DNA of 64,000 nt from Auanema rhodensis (taxonomy: Eukaryota > Nematoda > Chromadorea > Rhabditida > Rhabditidae). The translations under genes were made by a program, and so were the position numbers. Below are positions 39,492-52,633 of this stretch, one piece after another (within the stretch, counting starts at the first letter, position 1; every line of letters starts with the position of its first letter). The DNA is taken from assembly GCA_964057225.1 (NCBI GenBank), contig CAXKVF010000082.1, positions 62,001 to 126,000 on the forward strand. The letters run 5' to 3'. Under the pieces are notes generated by a model that did no database searches, was not told where the DNA came from, and worked only from the letters and a program-made list of their open reading frames with translations.

Positions 39492-40371
39492 TTCACGTAA
39501 ATTTCAAAGTCATGGTTACCATGCACCAATATCAATAAAAATTTGTTTTTAGACTAATATGGACATGGGGAATCTAATTTTGAAAACCGCATCTCTTCAT
39601 CTTTCACGTGAAGCGAGTTACATACCAAGTGCACATCACGTGTACATTTAATTAGCATAAATTAAAGTTCACGTAAATTCCAAAGTCATGGTTACCATGC
39701 ACCAATATCAATAAAAATTTGTTTTTAGACTAATATGGACATGGGGAATCTAATTTTGAAAACCGCATCTCTTTATCTTTCACGTGAAGCGAGTTACATA
39801 CCAAGTGCACATCACGTGTACATTTAATTAGCATAAATTAAAGTTCACGTAAATTTCAAAGTCATGTTTACCATGAAGCAATATCAATAAAAATTTGTTT
39901 TTAGACTAATATGGACAGGGGGAATCTAATTTTGAAAACCGCATCTCTTTATCTTTCACGTGAAGCGAGTTACATACCAAGTGCACATCACGTGTACATT
40001 TAATTAGCATAAATTAAAGTTCACGTAAAATTCAAAGTCATGGTTACCATGCACCAATATCAATAAAAATTTGTTTTTAGACTAATATGGACATGGGGAA
40101 TCTAATTTTGAAAACCGCATCTCTTTATCTTTCACGTGAAGCGAGTTACATACCAAGTGCACATCACGTGTACATTTAATTAGCATAAATTAAAGTTCAC
40201 GTAAATTTCAAAGTCACGGTTACCATGCACCAATATCAATAAAAATTTGTTTTTAGACTAATATGGACATGGGGAATCTAATTTTGAAAACCGCATCTCT
40301 TTATCTTTCACGTGAAGCGAGTTACATACCAAGTGCACATCACGTGTACATTTAATTAGCATAAATTAAAG

Positions 40372-40573
40372 TTCACGTAAATTTAATCTCGAAAAATTCA
40401 CGTAAAATTTCAAAGTCATGGTTACCATGAACCAATATCAATAACAATTTGTTTTTAGACTAATATGGACATGGGCAATCTAATTTTGAAAACCGCATCT
40501 CTTTATCTTTCACGTGAAGCGATTTACATACCAAGTGCACATCACGTGTACATTTAATTAGCATAAATTAAAG
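40372..40573 (+). repeat. Extended 202-bp monomer, copy 3
   Basis: Same allele as at 23585; preceded by a C22/C33 monomer. Confidence 0.9.
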
Positions 40574-41805
40574 TTCACGTAAATTTCAAAGTCATGGTTA
40601 CCATGCACCAATATCAATAAAAATTTGTTTTTAGACTAATATGGACATGAGGAATCTAATTTTGAAAACCGCATCTCTTTATCTTTCACGTGAAGCGAGT
40701 TACATACCGAGTGCACATCACGTGTACATTTAATTAGCATAAATTAAAGTTCACGTAAATTTCAAAGTCATGGTTACCATGCACCAATATCAATAAAAAT
40801 TTGTTTTTAGACTAATATGGACATGGGGAATCTAATTTTGAAAACCGCATCTCTTCATCTTTCACGTGAAGCGAGTTACATACCAAGTGCACATCACGTC
40901 TAAATTTAATTAGCATAAATTAAAGTTCACGAAAATTTCAAAGTCATGGTTACCATGAACCAATATCAATAAAAATTTGTTTTTAGACTAATATGGACAT
41001 GGGCAATCTAATTTTGAAAACCGCATCTCTTCATCTTTCACGTGAAGCGAGTTACATACCAAGTGCACATCACGTGTACATTTAATTAGCATAAATTAAA
41101 ATTCACGTAAATTTCAAAGTCATGGTTACCATAAACCAATATCAATAAAAATTTGTTTTTAGACTAATATGGACATGGGGAATCTAATTTTGAAAACCGC
41201 ATCTCTTTATCTTTCACGTGAAGCGAGTTACATACCAAGTGCACATCACGTGTACATTTAATTAGCATAAATTAAAGTTCACGTAAATTTCAAAGTCATG
41301 GTTACCATGAACCAATATCAATACAAATTTGTTTTTAGACTAATATGGACATGGGGAATCTAATTTTGAAAACCGCATCACTTTATCTTTCACGTGAAGC
41401 GAGTTACATACCAAGTGCACATCACGTGTACATTTAATTAGCATAAATTAAAGTTCACGTAAATTTCAAAGTCATGGTTACCATGCACCAATATCAATAA
41501 AAATTTGTTTTTAGACTAATATGGACATGGGGAATCTAATGTTGAAAACCGCATCTCTTGATCTTTCACGTGAAGCGAGTTACATACCAAGTGCACATCA
41601 CGTGTACATTTAATTAGCATAAATTAAAGTTCACGTAAATTTCAAAGTCATGGTTACCATGAACCAATATCAATAAAAATTTGTTTTTAGACTAATATGG
41701 ACATGGGGAATCTAATTTTGAAAACCGCATCTCTTTATCTTTCACGTGAAGCGAGTTACATACCAAGTGCACATCACGTGTACATTTAATTAGCATAAAT
41801 TAAAG

Positions 41806-41982
41806 TTCACGTAAATTTCAAAGTCATGGTTACCATGCACCAATATCAATAAAAATTTGTTTTTAGACTAATATGGACATGGGGAATCTAATGTTGAAAA
41901 CCGCATCTCTTTATATATTCACGTGAAGCGAGTTACATACCAAGTGCACATCACGTGTACATTTAATTAGCATAAATTAAAG
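41806..41982 (+). repeat. 177-bp monomer with a private TTATATATTC change
   Basis: In this C33/G88 monomer, TTATCTTTC is replaced by TTATATATTC at 41911..41920, a one-base net gain seen nowhere else in the window. It separates this copy of the ten-monomer segment from those at 37732 and 50145. Confidence 0.85.
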
Positions 41983-43146
41983 TTCACGTAAATTTCAAAG
42001 TCATGGTTACCATGAACCAATATCAATAAAAATTTGTTTTTAGACTAATATGGACATGGGGAATCTAATTTTGAAAACCGCATCTCTTTATCTTTCACGT
42101 GAAGCGAGTTACATACCAAGTGCACATCACGTGTACATTTAATTAGCATAAATTAAAGTTCACGTAAATTTCAAAGTCATGGTTACCATGAACCAATATC
42201 AATTAAAATTTGTTTTTAGACTAATATGGACATGGGCAATCTAATTTTGAAAACCGCATCTCTTTATCTTTCACGTGAAGCGAGTTACATACCAAGTGCA
42301 CATCACGTGTACATTTAATTAGCATAAATTAAAGTTCACGTAAATTTCAAAGTCACGGTTACCATGCACCAATATCAATAAAAATTTGTTTTTAGACTAA
42401 TATGGACATGGGGAATCTAATTTTGAAAACCGTATCTCTTTATCTTTCACGTGAAGCGAGTTACATACCAAGTGCACATCACGTGTACATTTAATTAGCA
42501 TAAATTAAAGTTCACGTAAATTTCAAAGTCATGGTTACCATGAACCAATATCAATAACAATTTGTTTTTAGACTAATATGGACATGGGCAATCTAATTTT
42601 GAAAACCGCATCTCTTTATCTTTCACGTGAAGCGAGTTACATACCAAGTGCACATCACGTGTACATTTAATTAGCATAAATTAAAGTTCACGTAAATTTC
42701 AAAGTCATGGTTACCATGCACCAATATCAATAAAAATTTGTTTTTAGACTAATATGGACATGGGGAATCTAATTTTGAAAACCGCATCTCTTCATCTTTC
42801 ACGTGAAGCGAGTTACATACCAAGTGCACATCACGTCTAAATTTAATTAGCATAAATTAAAGTTCACGAAAATTTCAAAGTCATGGTTACCATGAACCAA
42901 TATCAATAAAAATTTGTTTTTAGACTAATATGGACATGGGCAATCTAATTTTGAAAACCGCATCTCTTCATCTTTCACGTGAAGCGAGTTACATACCAAG
43001 TGCACATCACGTGTACATTTAATTAGCATAAATTAAAGTTCACGTAAATTTCAAAGTCATGGTTACCATGCACCAATATCAATAAAAATTTGTTTTTAGA
43101 CTAATATGGACATGGGGAATCTAATTTTGAAAACCGCATCTCTTCA

Positions 43147-43162
43147 TCTTTCAATCTTTCAC
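43147..43162 (+). repeat. 8-bp direct duplication, copy 3
   Basis: TCTTTCAA/TCTTTCAC allele in the C33 monomer at 43039..43222. Confidence 0.85.
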
Positions 43163-44561
43163 GTGAAGCGAGTTACATACCAAGTGCACATCACGTGTAC
43201 ATTTAATTAGCATAAATTAAAGTTCACGTAAATTTCAAAGTCATGGTTACCATGAACCAATATCAATAAAAATTTGTTTTTAGACTAATATGGACATGGG
43301 GAATCTAATTTTGAAAACCGCATCTCTTTATCTTTCACGTGAAGCGAGTTCATACCAAGTGCACATCACGTGTACATTTAATTAGCATAAATTAAAGTTC
43401 ACGTAAATTTCAAAGTCATGGTTACCATGCACCAATATCAATAAAAATTTGTTTTTAGACTAATATGGACATGGGGAATCTAATTTTGAAAACCGCATCT
43501 CTTTATCTTTCACGTGAAGCGAGTTACATACCAAGTGCACATCACGTGTACATTTAATTAGCATAAATTAAAGTTCACGTAAATTTCAAAGTCATGGTTA
43601 CCATGAACCAATATCAATAACAATTTGTTTTTAGACTAATATGGACATGGGCAATCTAATTTTGAAAACCGTATCTCTTTATCTTTCACGTGAAGCGAGT
43701 TACATACCAAGTGCACATCACGTGTACATTTAATTAGCATAAATTAAAGTTCACGTAAATTTCAAAGTCATGGTTACCATGAACCAATATCAATAACAAT
43801 TTGTTTTTAGACTAATATGGACATGGGGAATCTAATTTTGAAAACCGTATCTCTTTATCTTTCACGTGAAGCGAGTTACATACCAAGTGCACATCACGTG
43901 TACATTTAATTAGCATAAATTAAAGTTCACGTAAATTTCAAAGTCATGGTTACCATGAACCAATATCAATAACAATTTGTTTTTAGACTAATATGGACAT
44001 GGGCAATCTAATTTTGAAAACCGCATCTCTTTATCTTTCACGTGAAGCGAGTTACATACCAAGTGCACATCACGTGTACATTTAATTAGCATAAATTAAA
44101 GTTCACGTAAATTTCAAAGTCATGGTTACCATGCACCAATATCAATAAAAATTTGTTTTTAGACTAATATGGACATGGGGAATCTAATTTTGAAAACCGC
44201 ATCTCTTCATCTTTCACGTGAAGCGAGTTACATACCAAGTGCACATCACGTCTAAATTTAATTAGCATAAATTAAAGTTCACGAAAATTTCAAAGTCATG
44301 GTTACCATGAACCAATATCAATAAAAATTTGTTTTTAGACTAATATGGACATGGGCAATCTAATTTTGAAAACCGCATCTCTTCATCTTTCACGTGAAGC
44401 GAGTTACATACCAAGTGCACATCACGTGTACATTTAATTAGCATAAATTAAAGTTCACGTAAATTTCAAAGTCATGGTTACCATGCACCAATATCAATAA
44501 AAATTTGTTTTTAGACTAATATGGACATGGGGAATCTAATTTTGAAAACCGCATCTCTTCA

Positions 44562-44577
44562 TCTTTCAATCTTTCAC
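44562..44577 (+). repeat. 8-bp direct duplication, copy 4
   Basis: TCTTTCAA/TCTTTCAC allele in the C33 monomer at 44454..44637. It is not seen downstream, where the equivalent monomer has the standard length. Confidence 0.85.
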
Positions 44578-45516
44578 GTGAAGCGAGTTACATACCAAGT
44601 GCACATCACGTGTACATTTAATTAGCATAAATTAAAGTTCACGTAAATTTCAAAGTCATGGTTACCATGAACCAATATCAATAAAAATTTGTTTTTAGAC
44701 TAATATGGACATGGGGAATCTAATTTTGAAAACCGCATCTCTTTATCTTTCACGTGAAGCGAGTTCATACCAAGTGCACATCACGTGTACATTTAATTAG
44801 CATAAATTAAAGTTCACGTAAATTTCAAAGTCATGGTTACCATGCACCAATATCAATAAAAATTTGTTTTTAGACTAATATGGACATGGGGAATCTAATT
44901 TTGAAAACCGCATCTCTTTATCTTTCACGTGAAGCGAGTTACATACCAAGTGCACATCACGTGTACATTTAATTAGCATAAATTAAAGTTCACGTAAATT
45001 TCAAAGTCATGTTTACCATGAAGCAATATCAATAAAAATTTGTTTTTAGACTAATATGGACAGGGGGAATCTAATTTTGAAAACCGCATCTCTTTATCTT
45101 TCACGTGAAGCGAGTTACATACCAAGTGCACATCACGTGTACATTTAATTAGCATAAATTAAAGTTCACGTAAAATTCAAAGTCATGGTTACCATGCACC
45201 AATATCAATAAAAATTTGTTTTTAGACTAATATGGACATGGGGAATCTAATTTTGAAAACCGCATCTCTTTATCTTTCACGTGAAGCGAGTTACATACCA
45301 AGTGCACATCACGTGTACATTTAATTAGCATAAATTAAAGTTCACGTAAATTTCAAAGTCACGGTTACCATGCACCAATATCAATAAAAATTTGTTTTTA
45401 GACTAATATGGACATGGGGAATCTAATTTTGAAAACCGCATCTCTTTATCTTTCACGTGAAGCGAGTTACATACCAAGTGCACATCACGTGTACATTTAA
45501 TTAGCATAAATTAAAG

Positions 45517-47478
45517 TTCACGTAAATTTAATCTCGAAAAATTCACGTAAAATTTCAAAGTCATGGTTACCATGAACCAATATCAATAACAATTTGTTTT
45601 TAGACTAATATGGACATGGGCAATCTAATTTTGAAAACCGCATCTCTTTATCTTTCACGTGAAGCGAGTTACATACCAAGTGCACATCACGTGTACATTT
45701 AATTAGCATAAATTAAAGTTCACGTAAATTTCAAAGTCATGGTTACCATGCACCAATATCAATAAAAATTTGTTTTTAGACTAATATGGACATGAGGAAT
45801 CTAATTTTGAAAACCGCATCTCTTTATCTTTCACGTGAAGCGAGTTACATACCGAGTGCACATCACGTGTACATTTAATTAGCATAAATTAAAGTTCACG
45901 TAAATTTCAAAGTCATGGTTACCATGCACCAATATCAATAAAAATTTGTTTTTAGACTAATATGGACATGGGGAATCTAATTTTGAAAACCGCATCTCTT
46001 CATCTTTCACGTGAAGCGAGTTACATACCAAGTGCACATCACGTCTAAATTTAATTAGCATAAATTAAAGTTCACGAAAATTTCAAAGTCATGGTTACCA
46101 TGAACCAATATCAATAAAAATTTGTTTTTAGACTAATATGGACATGGGCAATCTAATTTTGAAAACCGCATCTCTTCATCTTTCACGTGAAGCGAGTTAC
46201 ATACCAAGTGCACATCACGTGTACATTTAATTAGCATAAATTAAAGTTCACGTAAATTTCAAAGTCATGGTTACCATGAACCAATATCAATAAAAATTTG
46301 TTTTTAGACTAATATGGACATGGGGAATCTAATTTTGAAAACCGCATCTCTTTATCTTTCACGTGAAGCGAGTTACATACCAAGTGCACATCACGTGTAC
46401 ATTTAATTAGCATAAATTAAAGTTCACGTAAATTTCAAAGTCATGGTTACCATGAACCAATATCAATTAAAATTTGTTTTTAGACTAATATTGACATGGG
46501 CAATCTAATTTTGAAAACCGCATCTCTTTATCTTTCACGTGAAGCGAGTTACATACCAAGTGCACATCACGTGTACATTTAATTAGCATAAATTAAAGTT
46601 CACGTAAATTTCAAAGTCATGGTTACCATGAACCAATATCAATAACAATTTGTTTTTAGACTAATATGGACATGGGCAATCTAATTTTGAAAACCGCATC
46701 TCTTTATCTTTCACGTGAAGCGAGTTACATACCAAGTGCACATCACGTGTACATTTAATTAACATAAATTAAAGTTCACGTAAATTTCAAAGTCATGGTT
46801 ACCATGAACCAATATCAATTAAAATTTGTTTTTAGACTAATATTGACATGGGCAATCTAATTTTGAAAACCGCATCTCTTTATCTTTCACGTGAAGCGAG
46901 TTACATACCAAGTGCACATCACGTGTACATTTAATTAGCATAAATTAAAGTTCACGTAAATTTCAAAGTCATGGTTACCATGAACCAATATCAATAACAA
47001 TTTGTTTTTAGACTAATATGGACATGGGCAATCTAATTTTGAAAACCGCATCTCTTTATCTTTCACGTGAAGCGAGTTACATACCAAGTGCACATCACGT
47101 GTACATTTAATTAGCATAAATTAAAGTTCACGTAAAATTCAAAGTCATGGTTACCATGCACCAATATCAATAAAAATTTGTTTTTAGACTAATATGGACA
47201 TGGGGAATCTAATTTTGAAAACCGCATCTCTTTATCTTTCACGTGAAGCGAGTTACATACCAAGTGCACATCACGTGTACATTTAATTAGCATAAATTAA
47301 AGTTCACGTAAATTTCAAAGTCACGGTTACCATGCACCAATATCAATAAAAATTTGTTTTTAGACTAATATGGACATGGGGAATCTAATTTTGAAAACCG
47401 CATCTCTTTATCTTTCACGTGAAGCGAGTTACATACCAAGTGCACATCACGTGTACATTTAATTAGCATAAATTAAAG
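45517..47478 (+). repeat. Zone D block 3, 11 monomers (1962 bp)
   Basis: Five opening monomers, then a two-monomer unit (T46/T70/C79 then C48/C79) present twice (46423..46774 and 46775..47126), then A11 and C22 closing monomers. It lacks the T24/G35/G75 monomer. The opening unit at 45517..45718 is the fourth 202-bp monomer. Confidence 0.85.
46423..47126 (+). repeat. Tandem duplication of a 2-monomer (352-bp) unit
   Basis: The T46/T70/C79 monomer followed by the C48/C79 monomer occurs twice in a row. The first C48 monomer has a private change (AACATAA for AGCATAA near 46761), so the copies are not completely identical. Confidence 0.85.
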
Positions 47479-50400
47479 TTCACGTAAATTTAATCTCGAA
47501 AAATTCACGTAAAATTTCAAAGTCATGGTTACCATGAACCAATATCAATAACAATTTGTTTTTAGACTAATATGGACATGGGCAATCTAATTTTGAAAAC
47601 CGCATCTCTTTATCTTTCACGTGAAGCGAGTTACATACCAAGTGCACATCACGTGTACATTTAATTAGCATAAATTAAAGTTCACGTAAATTTCAAAGTC
47701 ATGGTTACCATGCACCAATATCAATAAAAATTTGTTTTTAGACTAATATGGACATGAGGAATCTAATTTTGAAAACCGCATCTCTTTATCTTTCACGTGA
47801 AGCGAGTTACATACCGAGTGCACATCACGTGTACATTTAATTAGCATAAATTAAAGTTCACGTAAATTTCAAAGTCATGGTTACCATGCACCAATATCAA
47901 TAAAAATTTGTTTTTAGACTAATATGGACATGGGGAATCTAATTTTGAAAACCGCATCTCTTCATCTTTCACGTGAAGCGAGTTACATACCAAGTGCACA
48001 TCACGTCTAAATTTAATTAGCATAAATTAAAGTTCACGAAAATTTCAAAGTCATGGTTACCATGAACCAATATCAATAAAAATTTGTTTTTAGACTAATA
48101 TGGACATGGGCAATCTAATTTTGAAAACCGCATCTCTTCATCTTTCACGTGAAGCGAGTTACATACCAAGTGCACATCACGTGTACATTTAATTAGCATA
48201 AATTAAAGTTCACGTAAATTTCAAAGTCATGGTTACCATGAACCAATATCAATAAAAATTTGTTTTTAGACTAATATGGACATGGGGAATCTAATTTTGA
48301 AAACCGCATCTCTTTATCTTTCACGTGAAGCGAGTTACATACCAAGTGCACATCACGTGTACATTTAATTAGCATAAATTAAAGTTCACGTAAATTTCAA
48401 AGTCATGGTTACCATGAACCAATATCAATAACAATTTGTTTTTAGACTAATATGGACATGGGCAATCTAATTTTGAAAACCGCATCTCTTTATCTTTCAC
48501 GTGAAGCGAGTTACATACCAAGTGCACATCACGTGTACATTTAATTAGCATAAATTAAAGTTCACGAAAATTTCAAAGTCATGGTTACCATGCACCAATA
48601 TCAATAAAAATTTGTTTTTAGACTAATATGGACATGGGGAATCTAATGTTGAAAACCGCATCTCTTTATCTTTCACGTGAAGCGAGTTACATACCAAGTG
48701 CACATCACGTGTACATTTAATTAGCATAAATTAAAGTTCACGTAAATTTCAAAGTCATGGTTACCATGAACCAATATCAATAAAAATTTGTTTTTAGACT
48801 AATATGGACATGGGCAATCTAATTTTGAAAACCGCATCTCTTTATCTTTCACGTGAAGCGAGTTACATACCAAGTGCACATCACGTGTACATTTAATTAG
48901 CATAAATTAAAGTTCACGTAAATTTCAAAGTCATGGTTACCATGAACCAATATCAATTAAAATTTGTTTTTAGACTAATATGGACATGGGCAATCTAATT
49001 TTGAAAACCGCATCTCTTTATCTTTCACGTGAAGCGAGTTACATACCAAGTGCACATCACGTGTACATTTAATTAGCATAAATTAAAGTTCACGTAAATT
49101 TCAAAGTCACGGTTACCATGCACCAATATCAATAAAAATTTGTTTTTAGACTAATATGGACATGGGGAATCTAATTTTGAAAACCGTATCTCTTTATCTT
49201 TCACGTGAAGCGAGTTACATACCAAGTGCACATCACGTGTACATTTAATTAGCATAAATTAAAGTTCACGTAAATTTCAAAGTCATGGTTACCATGAACC
49301 AATATCAATAACAATTTGTTTTTAGACTAATATGGACATGGGCAATCTAGTTTTGAAAACCGCATCTCTTTATCTTTCACGTGAAGCGAGTTACATACCA
49401 AGTGCACATCACGTGTACATTTAATTAGCATAAATTAAAGTTCACGTAAATTTCAAAGTCATGGTTACCATGCACCAATATCAATAAAAATTTGTTTTTA
49501 GTTTAATATGGACATGGGGAATCTAATTTTGAAAACCGCATCTCTTCATCTTTCACGTGAAGCGAGTTACATACCAAGTGCACATCACGTCTAAATTTAA
49601 TTAGCATAAATTAAAGTTCACGAAAATTTCAAAGTCATGGTTACCATGAACCAATATCAATAAAAATTTGTTTTTAGACTAATATGGACATGGGGAATCT
49701 AATTTTGAAAACCGCATCTCTTCATCTTTCACGTGAAGCGAGTTACATACCAAGTGCACATCACGTCTAAATTTAATTAGCATAAATTAAAGTTCACGAA
49801 AATTTCAAAGTCATGGTTACCATGAACCAATATCAATAAAAATTTGTTTTTAGACTAATATGGACATGGGCAATCTAATTTTGAAAACCGCATCTCTTCA
49901 TCTTTCACGTGAAGCAAGTTACATACCAAGTGCACATCACGTGTACATTTAATTAGCATAAATTAAAGTTCACGTAAATTTCAAAGTCATGGTTACCATG
50001 CACCAATATCAATAAAAATTTGTTTTTAGACTAATATGGACATGGGGAATCTAATTTTGAAAACCGCATCTCTTCATCTTTCACGTGAAGCGAGTTACAT
50101 ACCAAGTGCACATCACGTGTACATTTAATTAGCATAAATTAAAGTTCACGTAAATTTCAAAGTCATGGTTACCATGAACCAATATCAATACAAATTTGTT
50201 TTTAGACTAATATGGACATGGGGAATCTAATTTTGAAAACCGCATCACTTTATCTTTCACGTGAAGCGAGTTACATACCAAGTGCACATCACGTGTACAT
50301 TTAATTAGCATAAATTAAAGTTCACGTAAATTTCAAAGTCATGGTTACCATGCACCAATATCAATAAAAATTTGTTTTTAGACTAATATGGACATGGGGA

Positions 50401-52431
50401 ATCTAATGTTGAAAACCGCATCTCTTGATCTTTCACGTGAAGCGAGTTACATACCAAGTGCACATCACGTGTACATTTAATTAGCATAAATTAAAGTTCA
50501 CGTAAATTTCAAAGTCATGGTTACCATGAACCAATATCAATAAAAATTTGTTTTTAGACTAATATGGACATGGGGAATCTAATTTTGAAAACCGCATCTC
50601 TTTATCTTTCACGTGAAGCGAGTTACATACCAAGTGCACATCACGTGTACATTTAATTAGCATAAATTAAAGTTCACGTAAATTTCAAAGTCATGGTTAC
50701 CATGCACCAATATCAATAAAAATTTGTTTTTAGACTAATATGGACATGGGGAATCTAATGTTGAAAACCGCATCTCTTTATCTTTCACGTGAAGCGAGTT
50801 ACATACCAAGTGCACATCACGTGTACATTTAATTAGCATAAATTAAAGTTCACGTAAATTTCAAAGTCATGGTTACCATGAACCAATATCAATAAAAATT
50901 TGTTTTTAGACTAATATGGACATGGGGAATCTAATTTTGAAAACTGCATCTCTTTATCTTTCACGTGAAGCGAGTTACATACCAAGTGCACATCACGTGT
51001 ACATTTAATTAGCATAAATTAAAGTTCACGTAAATTTCAAAGTCATGGTTACCATGAACCAATATCAATTAAAATTTGTTTTTAGACTAATATGGACATG
51101 GGCAATCTAATTTTGAAAACCGCATCTCTTTATCTTTCACGTGAAGCGAGTTACATACCAAGTGCACATCACGTGTACATTTAATTAGCATAAATTAAAG
51201 TTCACGTAAATTTCAAAGTCACGGTTACCATGCACCAATATCAATAAAAATTTGTTTTTAGACTAATATGGACATGGGGAATCTAATTTTGAAAACCGTA
51301 TCTCTTTATCTTTCACGTGAAGCGAGTTACATACCAAGTGCACATCACGTGTACATTTAATTAGCATAAATTAAAGTTCACGTAAATTTCAAAGTCATGG
51401 TTACCATGAACCAATATCAATAACAATTTGTTTTTAGACTAATATGGACATGGGCAATCTAATTTTGAAAACCGCATCTCTTTATCTTTCACGTGAAGCG
51501 AGTTACATACCAAGTGCACATCACGTGTACATTTAATTAGCATAAATTAAAGTTCACGTAAATTTCAAAGTCATGGTTACCATGCACCAATATCAATAAA
51601 AATTTGTTTTTAGACTAATATGGACATGGGGAATGTAATTTTGAAAACCGCATCTCTTCATCTTTCACGTGAAGCGAGTTACATACCAAGTGCACATCAC
51701 GTCTAAATTTAATTAGCATAAATTAAAGTTCACGAAAATTTCAAAGTCATGGTTACCATGAACCAATATCAATAAAAATTTGTTTTTAGACTAATATGGA
51801 CATGGGCAATCTAATTTTGAAAACCGCATCTCTTCATCTTTCACGTGAAGCGAGTTACATACCAAGTGCACATCACGTGTACATTTAATTAGCATAAATT
51901 AAAGTTCACGTAAATTTCAAAGTCATGGTTACCATGAACCAATATCAATAAAAATTTGTTTTTAGACTAATATGGACATGGGGAATCTAATTTTGAAAAC
52001 CGCATCTCTTTATCTTTCACGTGAAGCGAGTTCATACCAAGTGCACATCACGTGTACATTTAATTAGCATAAATTAAAGTTCACGTAAATTTCAAAGTCA
52101 TGGTTACCATGCACCAATATCAATAAAAATTTGTTTTTAGACTAATATGGACATGGGGAATCTAATTTTGAAAACCGCATCTCTTTATCTTTCACGTGAA
52201 GCGAGTTACATACCAAGTGCACATCACGTGTACATTTAATTAGCATAAATTAAAGTTCACGTAAATTTCAAAGTCATGGTTACCATGCACCAATATCAAT
52301 AAAAATTTGTTTTTAGACTAATATGGACATGGGGAATCTAATTTTGAAAACCGCATCTCTTTATCTTTCACGTGAAGCGAGTTACATACCAAGTGCACAT
52401 CACGTGTACATTTAATTAGCATAAATTAAAG
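47479..52431 (+). repeat. Zone D block 4, 28 monomers (4953 bp)
   Basis: Opening 202-bp unit (47479..47680) and four standard monomers, then the second copy of the 20-monomer unit (48385..51904). It ends with a 1-bp-deleted A33 monomer (51905..52079) and two C33 monomers. It lacks the T24, A11 and C22 closing monomers. Confidence 0.85.
48385..51904 (+). repeat. 20-monomer unit (3520 bp), copy 2 of the dispersed pair
   Basis: Matches 35972..39491 in order and at the rare sites G83 (51634), A103 and paired C151/A154. Differences I found are TTT for ACT near 49502, GCAAG for GCGAG near 49915 and T97 near 50945. The pair is separated by blocks 2 and 3, so it is not a simple adjacent tandem copy. 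Confidence 0.88.
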
Positions 52432-52633
52432 TTCACGTAAATTTAATCTCGAAAAATTCACGTAAAATTTCAAAGTCATGGTTACCATGAACCAATATCA
52501 ATAACAATTTGTTTTTAGACTAATATGGACATGGGCAATCTAATTTTGAAAACCGCATCTCTTTATCTTTCACGTGAAGCGAGTTACATACCAAGTGCAC
52601 ATCACGTGTACATTTAATTAGCATAAATTAAAG
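52432..52633 (+). repeat. Extended 202-bp monomer, copy 6
   Basis: Preceded by two plain C33 monomers (no C22), the same context as copy 8 at 56531. Confidence 0.9.

Larger units (their letters stand above)
34890..40371 (+). repeat. Zone D block 1, 31 monomers (5482 bp)
   Basis: Six opening monomers (202-bp unit; A77/G136; C151/A154; A7/C79/C107; A33; T46/T70/C79) are followed by a 20-monomer unit at 35972..39491. Five closing monomers follow: C33/C107; C33; T24/G35/G75; A11; C22. The opening and closing groups recur in most later blocks, while the middle differs, so block length varies by whole monomers. Confidence 0.85.
42511..44988 (+). repeat. 6-monomer group repeated at 1415-bp spacing
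   Basis: 42511..43573 and 43926..44988 each run C48/C79; C151/A154; A7/C79/C107; C33 with 8-bp duplication; A33 with 1-bp deletion; C33. The two are separated by two C48/T99 monomers (43574 and 43750) that look like recombinants of C48 and T99 types. The same six monomers also occur at 33299..34361. Confidence 0.85.
40372..45516 (+). repeat. Zone D block 2, 29 monomers (5145 bp)
   Basis: Opens with the 202-bp unit and three standard monomers, then a private A33 monomer at 41102. A ten-monomer segment follows (41278..43038) that matches 37732..39491 but lacks G83 and gains one base near 41915. Two copies of a 6-monomer group come next, then the standard closing monomers. A private T in GCGATTT marks the opening unit near 40522. 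Confidence 0.85.
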
